Shown here one piece after another: positions 48,785 to 59,744 of a DNA stretch of 64,000 bases; within the stretch, counting starts at the first letter, position 1; every line of letters starts with the position of its first letter. The translations under genes were made by a program, and so were the position numbers. The DNA lies in contig CM018604.1 of NCBI GenBank assembly GCA_009192285.1, forward strand, positions 2,294,001-2,358,000, in the 5' to 3' direction. The stretch comes from Morchella semilibera (lineage: Eukaryota > Ascomycota > Pezizomycetes > Pezizales > Morchellaceae). The notes under the pieces are model-generated. The model did no database searches and had not been told where the DNA came from. It worked only from the letters and a program-made list of their open reading frames with translations.

Positions 48785-50518
48785 TCACAGCTTCAGCCCA
48801 TCTGCCATCACATCTACTACCTGCTCCATAAATGCCAGCCCTAGCTCTCTCATCTCCCTATCAGTCCCTGCTATGCCAAAGTTACCCTCTAAACATTTCA
48901 CCACTGCTTTCGCATACCTCCCCCCCATAACTGGTGGCAGCTCGTCCTTTGCAATCTTGATCAAAGTCTGTCTAACATACTCTGGCGAAGGAACCTTCCC
49001 ATACTTTTTTGCTTGTTCAAACCCAGGCTTTAATCGTCCCGTCACCGTTCTCCATACACCAACCTCTAGTAGCACCACACCCAATGCATAGAGATCATGA
49101 AGCTTAGTAAACGTAGCCGTCGGATATCCTTGCCTCGAGGGGTGACGATAGAGGTTGCGGTCGGGGTCAAAATCAAAGCCAACCACTGTATCTGCGAGGG
49201 CGGGGCGTGAAAATTCGAATCCAGTTACATAAGGTGTGTGTTTCGAGTAAGGAGATGTCCCAGGAAGTAATATAATGTTTGTACTTCGAATACTTTTGTG
49301 CACCCAACCAGAACCGTGCAGATTTAGAATAGTCATACAGAGGTTATGAGCGATCGCGAATCTTTGCTCCAGGGATATGATGTTTGCAGGCCTCTTCTTT
49401 CGTGGGTCTATCTCCTCTATGAAAGCGTGTAGTGTCTGTAGACTTCCGTGGTTTTCTACTTGAGCTGGTAGCCGGAATACAAACGCCATACGACTATTTT
49501 CGGGCTCATCGATATATCCGATACATTGGAAAGCGTTCAAAACTGGCGAATTAGAGGAAGAGTCATTTGGTGTTTGGCCCTCCCCTTCCACAAAGGCAGA
49601 ATTCATAAGTACCGTCGCTAAGTTTTTGATATTTGTCTTTACCTTAAGTAAATTGTGCCCTGATATGTCGTTATCTATGGCTGGTGGTACGCTATACGAT
49701 TTGAGTTCTACCGCAACAGGCGTCCCGTATGGTTGTTCACTCCCGGTAACCAAGCGCATAATCCTCGTGGTGGATGAGCCGTTGATGATGTCTGGGGTCT
49801 CGATAAGTTTGCCTTGTAATGGTGGTGCTTCGTCGATTGTTTTGCACCTATTCAAGAACTGTCGTTGAGCAACATGCTCGAGACCGACTTTCTTTGCTGT
49901 GTCGCTATTCTGAAAGTCCTTCAGTGCTGCAAGGTCCTTAAAACGGATAGCGAAGAGCATAGAGAACTGCATAATCTCCTTTAATTTTCCACACCATTCT
50001 CTGAACTGTGCCACCACCTCTACAAGCTTCTTCTTGTCAAACAAAGACCAATCCCATGTACGCAAACTCAAGCTTTTCAGTTTCGCTCTGAAGCTTGTCC
50101 TGTCAAAATCAAGGCCTCTCTCCTTCTTGCCAGTATCTCCTAGAGATACGTGCTTCTCATTAGGTTCACCATGCTCCTCCGCACCATCGTCGTCAAGTAT
50201 CAATCGCTGATACGGCGGGTAATGCTTGAGTGCGAGCTTACTATAAACCCCCAAGGAGTCTCGAAGATTTTGCAGAATATTTAAGATACGCTGTGGGTAT
50301 GCGGCGGGAAGATTTGGGTCGTGGATGATGCCGCCCGACTTGGGGTCGAGGAAAAACTTATTGAAGGCGTCGAGAAAGAATATCTCGTGCTCGAGTTTCT
50401 GCCTAATTTGGTCTTTATCGCTCTCGTACTCGCGCACATCCTGCACTACTTCATGGATGAAGAGGGCTAGGTTGTATGTCTCGCGGAAAACAGTTATGGA
50501 GAAACCGACGATATCCAT
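48785..50518 (-). CDS. HeLo-like domain + pseudokinase protein (577 aa)
   Basis: Single exon. The frame is open to 50551, but only from a TTG; the ATG at 50518 gives MDIVGFSITVFRETYNLALF, a hydrophobic helix typical of HeLo-type N-termini. The helical region (~1-220) with DVREYESDKDQIRQKLEHEI resembles the HeLo / prion-inhibition domain of fungal cell-death proteins. The C-terminal ~330 residues follow a kinase fold, but catalytic residues are lost: the HRD position reads VHKS (~406) and the DFG position reads GFEF (~433). Helix F is kept (HDLYALGVVLLEVG). It is therefore probably catalytically dead. The layout is like MLKL: a membrane-disrupting helical domain plus a pseudokinase. It is divergent from the kinase-ankyrin gene 634 bp away. 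The HeLo assignment is by pattern only. Confidence 0.7.
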   Translation of the reverse strand: MDIVGFSITVFRETYNLALFIHEVVQDVREYESDKDQIRQKLEHEIFFLDAFNKFFLDPKSGGIIHDPNLPAAYPQRILNILQNLRDSLGVYSKLALKHYPPYQRLILDDDGAEEHGEPNEKHVSLGDTGKKERGLDFDRTSFRAKLKSLSLRTWDWSLFDKKKLVEVVAQFREWCGKLKEIMQFSMLFAIRFKDLAALKDFQNSDTAKKVGLEHVAQRQFLNRCKTIDEAPPLQGKLIETPDIINGSSTTRIMRLVTGSEQPYGTPVAVELKSYSVPPAIDNDISGHNLLKVKTNIKNLATVLMNSAFVEGEGQTPNDSSSNSPVLNAFQCIGYIDEPENSRMAFVFRLPAQVENHGSLQTLHAFIEEIDPRKKRPANIISLEQRFAIAHNLCMTILNLHGSGWVHKSIRSTNIILLPGTSPYSKHTPYVTGFEFSRPALADTVVGFDFDPDRNLYRHPSRQGYPTATFTKLHDLYALGVVLLEVGVWRTVTGRLKPGFEQAKKYGKVPSPEYVRQTLIKIAKDELPPVMGGRYAKAVVKCLEGNFGIAGTDREMRELGLAFMEQVVDVMADGLKL

Positions 50519-51151
50519 CTCTAGCTTGGTGTTTAGGTCTAGACAAGGCAAGGAAAACTCAACTGGTCAAGGCGTATTTTTTTGATCAGGGAACCCAGTA
50601 TTTAACTAGACTTTCATTGGACTCGTTGGTCATAGGGGAGGCCTAGGAGTTCATAGTGAGGAGTTGGCCAATTTCTAATAATATGATTATGTCATATATG
50701 AGGCGAAGTATTTTTCCGGTCTGCATGGTTATTTTCGAACTTATGGAGGCAAGAGACTAACCACATAGGAAGAGATCCGCATGAGAAATCAAAAAGCATA
50801 TATCGCATTCTAAAGTAAGTATCAATTCAATCGTCGACTCATACGATCATCTTGAATGGCCGGCCGCAGGCCCGCAGCAGACTAAAGTACAGTCGTTCAC
50901 GGGGTGAACGACTGTACCTACCTACATGTATGTACATGTAGGTACGTTGCCCCTCAGACTTTACCCAGTATGCAGGTAAATGTATATACATGTATTTATG
51001 TCAGTGCACGTGAGAAAGCAAATATTAACAAAGGATTAAGTAAGCGGAGTAAACAAAAAGCCATTTTAATATGTTACACATCGCGGGGTTAAACCAAAAA
51101 CTCTAAATCTCACACCACAAAGATATAAGGTATCATAACAAACTGCCCATA
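50519..51151. promoter_or_regulatory. Shared divergent promoter region
   Basis: A 633-bp gap separates the two divergent start codons. It includes three TACATGTA palindromes (two near 50923-50940, one near 50986) and a perfect hairpin (50887-50917). Coregulation of the pair is an inference from this layout. Confidence 0.5.
50887..50917. repeat. Perfect 14-bp stem hairpin
   Basis: GTACAGTCGTTCAC, a 3-base GGG loop, then its exact inverse. Located about 370 bp from one start codon and 235 bp from the other. It could be a dimer-binding operator or a foldback footprint. Confidence 0.85.
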
Positions 51152-54100
51152 ATGTCGGAAGGCCTTGGTGACACCGATGGTGAATGCTCCCCTCCAATGT
51201 TCGATACCAACGACGAAGACAGTTTCTATCAACTTACTGCCTCGGTTGAGAGTTCCCCTGATGGCCTCGTCTTTAACACTATCGACGACATGCCGCTCAC
51301 TAGTGAGGGCGATGATGAGACTGATTGGTTCAATATTATGGATAAAGGCTTAACTTTGCAGGTAAGAAGATATATGACAATCACAAAGGAAAATCAACGA
51401 CTAAACACCCCTACGTAAATAAGGACCGCCCTGGCGGTTTCCCTCAACTGTCCCCGAAGGGAGAACACAAAGGAGAAGAAGACTGGTTCTTGATCTCTAA
51501 CACCTATAACCCCTCCGCGACTAGTTTTCAAGATGGGTATCTTATACCCAATACCAGCACCCTCGACATGGCCATTCTGTCAACCCGAAACGGAAACTCA
51601 CACCGCTTCATGACAACATTCTCGGATCTCACATCTATACTCGCAAGGATGGGTGTTAACGGACCCAGACATTTGGTTGCCGGAAACCTTGATCGATTAG
51701 GAACTGTCATCGGCAAAGGAGCACAATTCACAGTATTCCTTGACGGTTTCGATGATAGCCGTGTCCTGAAGCGGGTCAATCCTTACAATGCAGAAGCAAG
51801 TTTATCGATGCCCCAGCAGACTCGTACGTATTTCCGCACTCTAGAGTTGGAGATACTGGCGCTCTGTCATCCGCCACTGCGAGACCATCGTAATATTGTC
51901 AACCTATTAGAATGGTGTTATGACCATCAGACACCTGAGATCCTACTTCCAGTGCTAGTTATAGAGAGGGCGAAGACTTCACTATCCGAATTCCTGCGGG
52001 ATACCACTGCAGTACCTGGGAATCGTGATGTAAATATCCGACATCATTTTTGCCTTGATATCGCGGATGGCTTGGAAGCGCTTCATAACGAAGGAATCGT
52101 CCATGGAGATATTAAGCCGGACAATGTGTTAGTATTTTCTCAGGACAACCCGAGGGTACCATACCTGTGCAAGTTGAGCGATTTCGGGGTCTGTATCTCG
52201 ATGGAGAGTCGTTCTAGCCTGAGTTTTGCTTCATATCGGGGCACCCCTGGATGGATACCGCCAGAAGTGGACGTGTACGATAAAGATATACATGGAGATT
52301 TTTCACCAGAACTACTTTTTAAATGCGATGGATTCTCGTATTGTCTAGTGGTTATCTCCATACTATTGACTCGTGGGCGGCTTCCATTTCGATTTGAGGG
52401 GAAGAGGGCGAAGAATCACCGTATGAGAAGAGTATAGGCCTAATATGGGGGCTTGAAGACCGGGCACTTCCTAAACCCTTACGAAGCAAACTGTTGGGTT
52501 TGTGTAGTGCCATGCTCAAGCTGAGGCCAAAAGACCGGGCGGATATTAGCCATAAGCTATTAGCGGATGATAGCAAGACATATAATGACTGGTATGGAAG
52601 TTCTCCTTATTTTACCTCTCATCCTTATAGAACTTCTTTCCTGAACCGTCTGGCCATACGGCAACTCTTCGTACATATATCTAACCCGCCACAGGATAGC
52701 TTCCAGGGAGCTGGTCCGGAAACAAAAACGGAAACATATCGACGGGAGGAAAACGAACGAAACCAATAAAGGAATCACTTACTGGATGGGAGTCCAGCCC
52801 ATGGCCTTGAGACAGCTTGAACAGGATTTCCACGATACGAAAAACGACATGGGCCCACAACTTCCCAGCGAGACGCTCTTTGGAATGGCAATATCCATTT
52901 CATCAGTGCGGCCCCCCGGGTTTGAACAGCGTGTTGTAGAATACATGAGTGAAGCAGCCAAAGGGTCATGTATCCCGGCCCAGGCCATCACGAAGAGGAT
53001 TTGTGAGGCACTTGGAGTTTCTATCGGCACAATTGTGAATGAGCAGATACTAGAAACTTGGCTCTATAATGCTGTTTCCACTGGGTCATTCGTTGCCGCA
53101 GAAGATCTTGCAGAACTCAATCCAACCCTTCTCCTTGAAGCCCAGACGGCATTCCGTAAAGCTGGAGGTTATAACGCTGAAGCCTCGCATGAAATTGCCC
53201 ATCGTTTTTCGGGTCTTGACATCAGCATGGCGCGCTTAGCATGCAAAGGCGGAGTGGAAATTCTTCAGGATCTTAATGGAAATAGGGTACTTCATTTTGC
53301 AGCCATGTTTGATAAACCGGAGGTTATAAAATATCTTGTGGAGGAACTTGGGGCTTCGATTAACGCCCAAAACGATAGTGGTGAAACGCCACTACATAAA
53401 GCTTGTCTCGCCGGCCACCATGCTGCTGTGAAGATGCTTATTTCGTTGGGGGCGGATGCATCAATCACTTCTACTTCTGCACAATTTAAAGTATCAACAT
53501 TACATTGGCTTTTCAACTTTGAGAAGCAGCATATTGACAACATCGCTCAACTTCTCGTATCCAAAGGTGGAGCTGATATCGGCGCCATTGTTTCCGGAGA
53601 GAGGATTGGCGCACAAGAACAGCACATGCCGCTCGTACACTTCCCTTTCTACTGGCCATTTGGCACACCTCTCCACTGGGCAGCTTCAACCCGCTGTACC
53701 ACTGCCATTGACTCCCTCCTGAATCTTGGTGCCGATATTAATGCCCGGGACTCCAAAACAAACCGCACTGCACAATCGGCTCTAGATATGGCTGCGCGAC
53801 GAGCCGACAGCAAGATTGTCCAATATCTGCTTAGCAAAGGAGCAAGTGCAACAACAGTCAGTGGCCAAGGACAAAATCCGTTCCATTTAATGGGCTTGAC
53901 TTACATGGAGTCCAACCGATTGTATAGGCTCTGGGAAGGCGTGAATAATTGGATATATGGCGGTACTTATGAAAACTACCTAATGAAGGTCCGGGAATGT
54001 ATCAGCGCACTTTGCAAAGCTGGCTGCGACCTGAACCACCGGAAATCTGGCACGGGTTCAGGACCAGGGTTTACGCCACTGCTTGATGCCACGAATAGTG

Positions 54101-55293
54101 AGAACTGTGTAGTCGCCCTGGCTCTATTAGATGCTGGTGCTAGTGCAAACTACAGGAATTCTAGCAATATACTCCCTGTGCATATATGGGCCTCTGTTGA
54201 GCCTAAGCGAATAGCTTACCCACAAGGCTTTCCGGTGCTTTTCCGGCGGCTGTTAGACTGCATGGACGATATCAATTCAAAGGGCGGGTTCTTGAATGAA
54301 ACAGTTGTCCATTATGCCGCCAGGGCCCCTCAAACCCTGGAAGAGGCAGAATTCGATGAGAGAATCCGCCTTTTGGTAACTCGTGATCCTCCAGCGGATA
54401 TCAATGCCTTTGACAAACAAGGTACCAATCCATTACTACTTGCAATCTCAGACTTGCGTCCGGGAGGAGCCTTGGAGCGTTCTGAGGTCTTGATCCGCTA
54501 TGGTGCACGTATTCATTATAATAGAGGGGACAATGATTTTATCTTCATCCTCTGCGATAACCGTATCATGACAGATGGCGAGACAACCTATCTCCTCCGA
54601 AAATTTTTAGAGGATTACAGTGATACTGAGAAGCTTCATATGGTCACTTCCTCAATAACAAAAGTATTTGGCAGTGAGCTGCCTGCTTTCTTTGCGGCTA
54701 TCAGGCTGGGCAAGTTTGAGTGCGTCAAGTATCTCCTCGAGCTTGGTATTGATCCAAACGCGATCTTTAGTGAATACCGTCGTACTTCACTTGACTGGGC
54801 GTTGAGAAGCGGCGAGCAGATTAGGCGCTCGTATCTTGAGACCCTAACAGACTTCTTCACTGTCAGCGAGCGGGATGCGGCAAGCGAGAGGGGGGTGGCA
54901 TTTGGGCTGAGATTCAGAGAGGATGGCACTGGTGAGTTCAATACTAAAATCCCCGTGCCCACCGACATCTTTGTACTAACTTCTCTTTAGTATTTGGCGA
55001 TGAGGGTATTAGTCGTAAGTGTTTTTACCTCCCATCCTAGAAGACTAAACGTAACTCATCCTGAGTGATATCCAGGCGAAACCTATTTCGGCATCACAAA
55101 AATAATAGCCCACCTAGTTTCAATTGGTGCAAAGCAAGCGAAATATCTCGTTGAAGATGGTTATAAGCTCACCGATCCCGATCGATGGGATAATAAGTTC
55201 GTCCAACTATCTAGAGGGTGGTTTGCGGTGGAAACCCAACCTTTCTATGAGCATTGGAAGCTATCATATAGGCTCCGTCAGAAGGACGTATGA
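51152..55293 (+). CDS. Protein kinase with ankyrin repeats (~1285 aa; apparent 1-nt deletion)
   Basis: Five exons: 51152-51361, 51424-52591, 52695-54931, 54991-55014, 55076-55293. With one added base near 52400 they give 1286 codons. An acidic N-terminus precedes the kinase domain (~160-450): Gly loop GKGAQFTVF (~167), Lys in VLKRV (~186), HGDIKPDN (~297), DFG (KLSDFGVC, ~323) and RGTPGWIPPE. The catalytic residues are present, so it is probably active. After a linker come ankyrin repeats from ~655 to ~1180 (such as SGETPLHKACLAGHHAAV, GTPLHWAAS, KFECVKYLLELG). The frame slips between FRFEG and EEGEESPYEKS, inside the C-lobe. As written the protein would stop at 52435-52437 and lose the ankyrins. 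Kinase-ankyrin order resembles animal RIPK4/ANKK1, but orthology is not claimed. Confidence 0.78.
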
Positions 55294-56215
55294 ATATCAA
55301 AGCTCTGCAGGTGAGATAGGTAGATTTTTACACCCTAGGCGTACACTTGAAGTAGCTATCATATACCGAGGACGGAAATCGATCAACTAAAGTGTGGGGG
55401 GCGGGGCACGACTAGCGGGAAAGGCCGAGTGATGGGTTATGCAGATACCTTGTGCCAAGACCGTTAGAGCTTGTAACTACATGTAGTGAAGTTTATTATA
55501 TCAATTATATTATAATGTATGCACTTGTAACCATATCCATCACCGCGAATCATTTTTCATGCATGCACTTCCACCTCTACTTACAGCACCTCTCAGAAAG
55601 CCCCAGAGGGAAGTTATCCCTTAAGCCTATCGGTCTTGGCCCCCATTATAATAGAGGGCCAGAATCTGTACGGAGTTGATTATTTGATAAGAGAGATTAA
55701 TTGTTTGATAAGAGAGATAACAAGACCTGAGCTAAAGCCACCAACCTTTAATCTTTGCTGGGGCGCCAGAATTTACTGACAGCTTAATGAACACCAAGGT
55801 TGTACTATTTAGCGCCATGTGTACGCGACTCATGGGATAGGTAAATACCAACAACCAACGATTGGACAACACCGGTGGATATTCTGGAGGGTTCAAACCT
55901 GAAGCTTTATGGATGAACTACCGATCTTGCTTATCGATAGCTCACAGATTACCTTGCTATTCAAAGCCCCTGCGGGGTGCAACCTATAAACCCAGCTGCC
56001 GAGAGTGAAGTGCAAGTTTTTCCTCCCCCTCTTCTTTTTTTTTCGACATTTTTTCTTCGGCATTTTGAAAAGGTGTTTTGATTATTTAAAGTGTGACGCT
56101 TGGAAAAGACAAGAGGTTGATAAAATTTGCCGACCCCCAGGGGTGGGATATATAGACTATATCAGAGCGCCCACCAATGCTCGAAAATTTACGGGATGTC
56201 ATCCCCTATGTTCCG
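55294..56215. other. Intergenic region between convergent genes
   Basis: No supported gene. 3' flanks of the kinase-ankyrin and deaminase genes; one TACATGTA near 55481 and a short direct repeat (TTTGATAAGAGAGAT-like) at 55683-55717. Confidence 0.5.
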
Positions 56216-56828
56216 TCAGTTGCAGGGAAGTTTTGAAGGATTCCTCCACCTATCTGGATGTTCCTTCATAAACTTCTGCAACATTTCATAGCACTCCTTG
56301 CTATCCATATCCACCACTTCTACCCCCCTACTCCTCAATATGTCATGGCCCCCGCCACTAACCGACCTAGCCTCCCCCATCACAACTCTCCCCACACCAA
56401 ACCATAACACTGCCCCAGTGCACATATCGCAGGGCGTCAACGTCGTATATAACGTTGAAGAACGGTACCCAGCTTTCGAGACGTGTCCCGCAGCGTCAAA
56501 GGTTGCCATCTCAGCCTGTTAAAACATAAACGTCAAAAAGTGACCTAGGGGACTGTGGAGTTCGTAACAGTGATCACTTACGTGGAATATAGGAGACATC
56601 TTCTGCCATGATAGATTATGGGAACGAGCTAACACCTCTCCCTTAGAAGAAATTAATGCAGCACCAATATGTTTCTGATATCAGCTTTCCTGTTTAAGCT
56701 ATTGACAAGTATGGAGTGGCACCTACTGGAACCCCATTCTCAGTGAGGCTCTTTTTGGCTTCTTCAATGGCGATACTGAGACCGTATTTATCGTCAATCT
56801 GGCTGTTTGGGGTGGTTTCGATTAACAT
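56216..56828 (-). CDS. FCY1: Cytosine deaminase, Fcy1 type (164 aa)
   Basis: Zinc enzyme of pyrimidine salvage (cytosine to uracil; in fungi it also activates 5-fluorocytosine). Three exons: 56828-56727, 56674-56582, 56515-56216; both introns are phase 0 (52 and 66 bp). Zinc ligands and catalytic Glu are present: FHAEMATFDAAG (H65, E67), rebuilt across the second splice, and LTPCDMCTGA (C94, C97). The yeast enzyme has 158 residues with the same spacing. The end (GGHDILRSRGVEVVDMD) also fits. One oddity: at the first splice the visible AG gives GVP-KH-IGAAL, two residues more than the usual GVPIGA. All catalytic residues are intact. Confidence 0.85.
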
Positions 56829-57994
56829 GGCTTCAGTTCGAATATTGTATTAGCTAGACCTTGGTTCTTAAATATATGTAGGTACGTATAGTTGTAGTTA
56901 CAGACTTACACCCCGATTTATTTACTCAATGCTGAGGACACGTAGCATAACGCTTTCGTGGTGTTGCGTAGATCTCATTACTTGTCGGGTTTAGGTCATA
57001 CTTTATCTTTAGTTCTTCTATTGAGAGGTACCTATATTATTCCTAAGACATTTACCAAGGGGTTAGGGTTGTAACTGTTAGCTCTGTCTTATGTCGACCA
57101 TTGGGACGCATTGATGCAGACGCAAGCAGGAGACAACGCCTACATAACAGTCAACCTATCGCTAAGAGCTCCAGATATGTTTCTGAAGCTACTATATAAC
57201 TGGGAAGGTTTCACAAACCATTAAAATGACGGTAGGCTTGTAATTGGGGGGTGGGAGGAAGTTGAGCGTGAGGTCGCAAAGTGACGGAGTATGGCTTCCC
57301 TATTGAGTTTGAGTTACACATTGAATCAGTACTCGCAATCGAAGAGCTGAAAAAAAAGTTTCCATTGTGGGAAATTGTCACTGCTGATCTGGTTGAGTAG
57401 GTACAATTTTTTTTTTGCAGCCTTGTTGTGGTGGGCAGATTGCTGCTTGGTTGCTGAACCACGCAGGTAATTATAGATATATGGACAGATATCAAGATAT
57501 GAACTGTCCCCGGGAGATTGGATATGGACATACCGTTACGGCTTCATACGTGGGAGGCTTGAGATTATCGGGCCGAAGTACATACATGTACATACATACC
57601 TACTCTACTCTAAAGTACATGTATGTTATATTCGCAGTACATGTATGTACATATATAAATTACCCGAAAACACAAGCCCTGTGATTCAATTGCTATTGGA
57701 TCTCTTGAAACAAATTTAATGCAGCTTCATTCTCGGGTACGTATACTTGTTGCCTGTCACGAGTACCTACAATCCTTGTTCTCGCATGTATGGCCGCATA
57801 ACTGATCTTGTGACATCTTGAATTAATGTCCCCAAGAGTTCCATACTTATCTCCACACAATCTTAACCCTGTTAACTAACTACCCATGAGCCAATGTGAA
57901 AGAGAGAAACCGCCACAAATAAAAAAAACTAACTAAATATATGTAGGTACATGTGTATACTCGTACGTTTTCTATTGTACCCCCCACAAAAAAC

Positions 57995-58050
57995 GCAACC
58001 ACAACAACGACAATAACAACCAGCAACAACAATAACAATAACAATAACAA
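57995..58050 (+). repeat. AAC / AATAAC microsatellite
   Basis: A CAACAA region passes into four AATAAC-type units over about 56 bp. Confidence 0.8.
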
Positions 58051-58118
58051 TGGCTTCTCCCGAGAAAAAAAGTTGCACCTAGCATGAACTAGTCAATTGA
58101 AAAGACCCCAACGCCAGC

Positions 58119-58429
58119 CAATAGAGGGGTTTCGCAGCTCACGCTGTACTATCTACAGGGGTGTGGAGGGCTTGAGAAAAAATCAGAGGTTTCGCAGATT
58201 TAATCTGTACTCTGGGCTGTGTGATGCCTTGAATTGTACTAGTCTGTGGAATATTGGCGTGAGCGGTCCAATAAGGTGGTTTGTTTACATGAATTACGTC
58301 TGTATTAATGCTTCACTAACTTCGTGCAGCATTAAGAGTCTGTATCTCATCCTGTACTAACTTGGCGGCTTCATCCCTGCGGTTACTGTGGAAACAAGTA
58401 GATACACGAGTTGCGAAACCTCTCTAATG
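58119..58429. mobile_element. Degenerate ~311-bp element with terminal inverted repeats
   Basis: 58119-58143 and 58405-58429 are inverted copies matching at about 21 of 25 positions around GGTTTCGCA. A third, direct copy of the core lies at 58184-58200. Most mismatches are transitions. A short decayed transposable element is likely. Confidence 0.45.
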
Positions 58430-59744
58430 CCAGCAGGCCGATACACTGAGTATGTATCAGGTAACACTGGAACTTGAGCCGCCACGCTACACAAACTAGC
58501 AAATATCATCAATAACGCACAGAATTTCACTCAGGGAGATTCTTGGGATTAATTACAGGAAGAAATGGTGTATTTCACGATCACAGAAGATGCTACCGCA
58601 AGGCTTGTCGTTTCAGTACCCGTGTTTCCGAAATGGCCTGCAGCTTGGCTTGCTTAGTTGTATCCATAGCTCGGCATTATACACACCATATGTACTCTCT
58701 TGTAATTTATGTGGAGGACACTATATACCGGCATACAGTCCATTCCATCCATCCATGGGAATAACCCCTCTTCATACGGGTATCCACGTTATTGCACAAA
58801 CCTGGGTATGCCAGTAGAGTAAAACCGCCCATCAAATATCCCTCTAGTGATCTCAAGTCAAGTACGTGTTGGCACCCCCCCTTTTTCTCTCCAACATATA
58901 CCAGATCCTCTCTGAGAAGTTATGCTGCCCAATCCAGAAACCTCTCAACCTCCGAGTGATAGGTTATGAAGGATATGTTGGTTCGCCAAAACGCCTTAAA
59001 AGTGCTCGATCGCGATTTTTGCCCCATCATTCCCAGTACTGTACGTACATGCATGAATGACGTAGGCAGAGTTGGAGCCATCTACCTATGGAACGGCGAT
59101 CTCCCGCGGGTATTCAAAATCCTCCCTACACCCTTGCCCCACCTTATCTTTCCCGAGCCAACATATCACTTTTTTCCCCTTGCCCACCGCATGCAAACCC
59201 ACACAGACAGGCCTTGAGACCCCCAAAATATAAATTTTACAAAAAAAAAAAAAATAAATAAATAAAAAAAGAAGGGGGGAAAAAAAAGGGGGGGAAAAAA
59301 AAAGGATTCCATGCATGATCTCCCAGGGCTCAACCCAACTCAATTAAGTGTGGTTTTTCGTTTCATATCCACCTCTCACCCCGTACACCGTTTAGATTTT
59401 ACTCAGACCGTACCAACTCCAAAACCCCCCTACAAAAGAAATTTAAAAAGATAAAGGACAGGCCAAAAAATACACAATCATTGTACACAAATCGTCAATC
59501 AATCAACTCACTTTACCTTCTCTCGAAACCATTATTAATATATTTATCAAGCAAAGCTTGGTAGCCGATGGTTGCTTATGTCGACAGCCCTGCTTACTCG
59601 CTCCTGGGTGCATTTGTCGCATCTTCTGTGCTCGCATGAGAGGCAAGATTCTGCAACGCCTACTGAGTAAGGCCCCGGTTCTGAACAATCTTGACACTAT
59701 ACGTAAAGCCCATAAGTTAATGCTAAACTAAGGGATAATATTGG

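Larger units (their letters stand above)
56829..59744. other. Intergenic region with simple repeats
   Basis: No supported gene. Contains a group of TACATGTA palindromes (57585-57645), an AAC/AATAAC microsatellite, an inverted-repeat element and A-rich/G-rich runs at 59238-59304. Confidence 0.5.
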
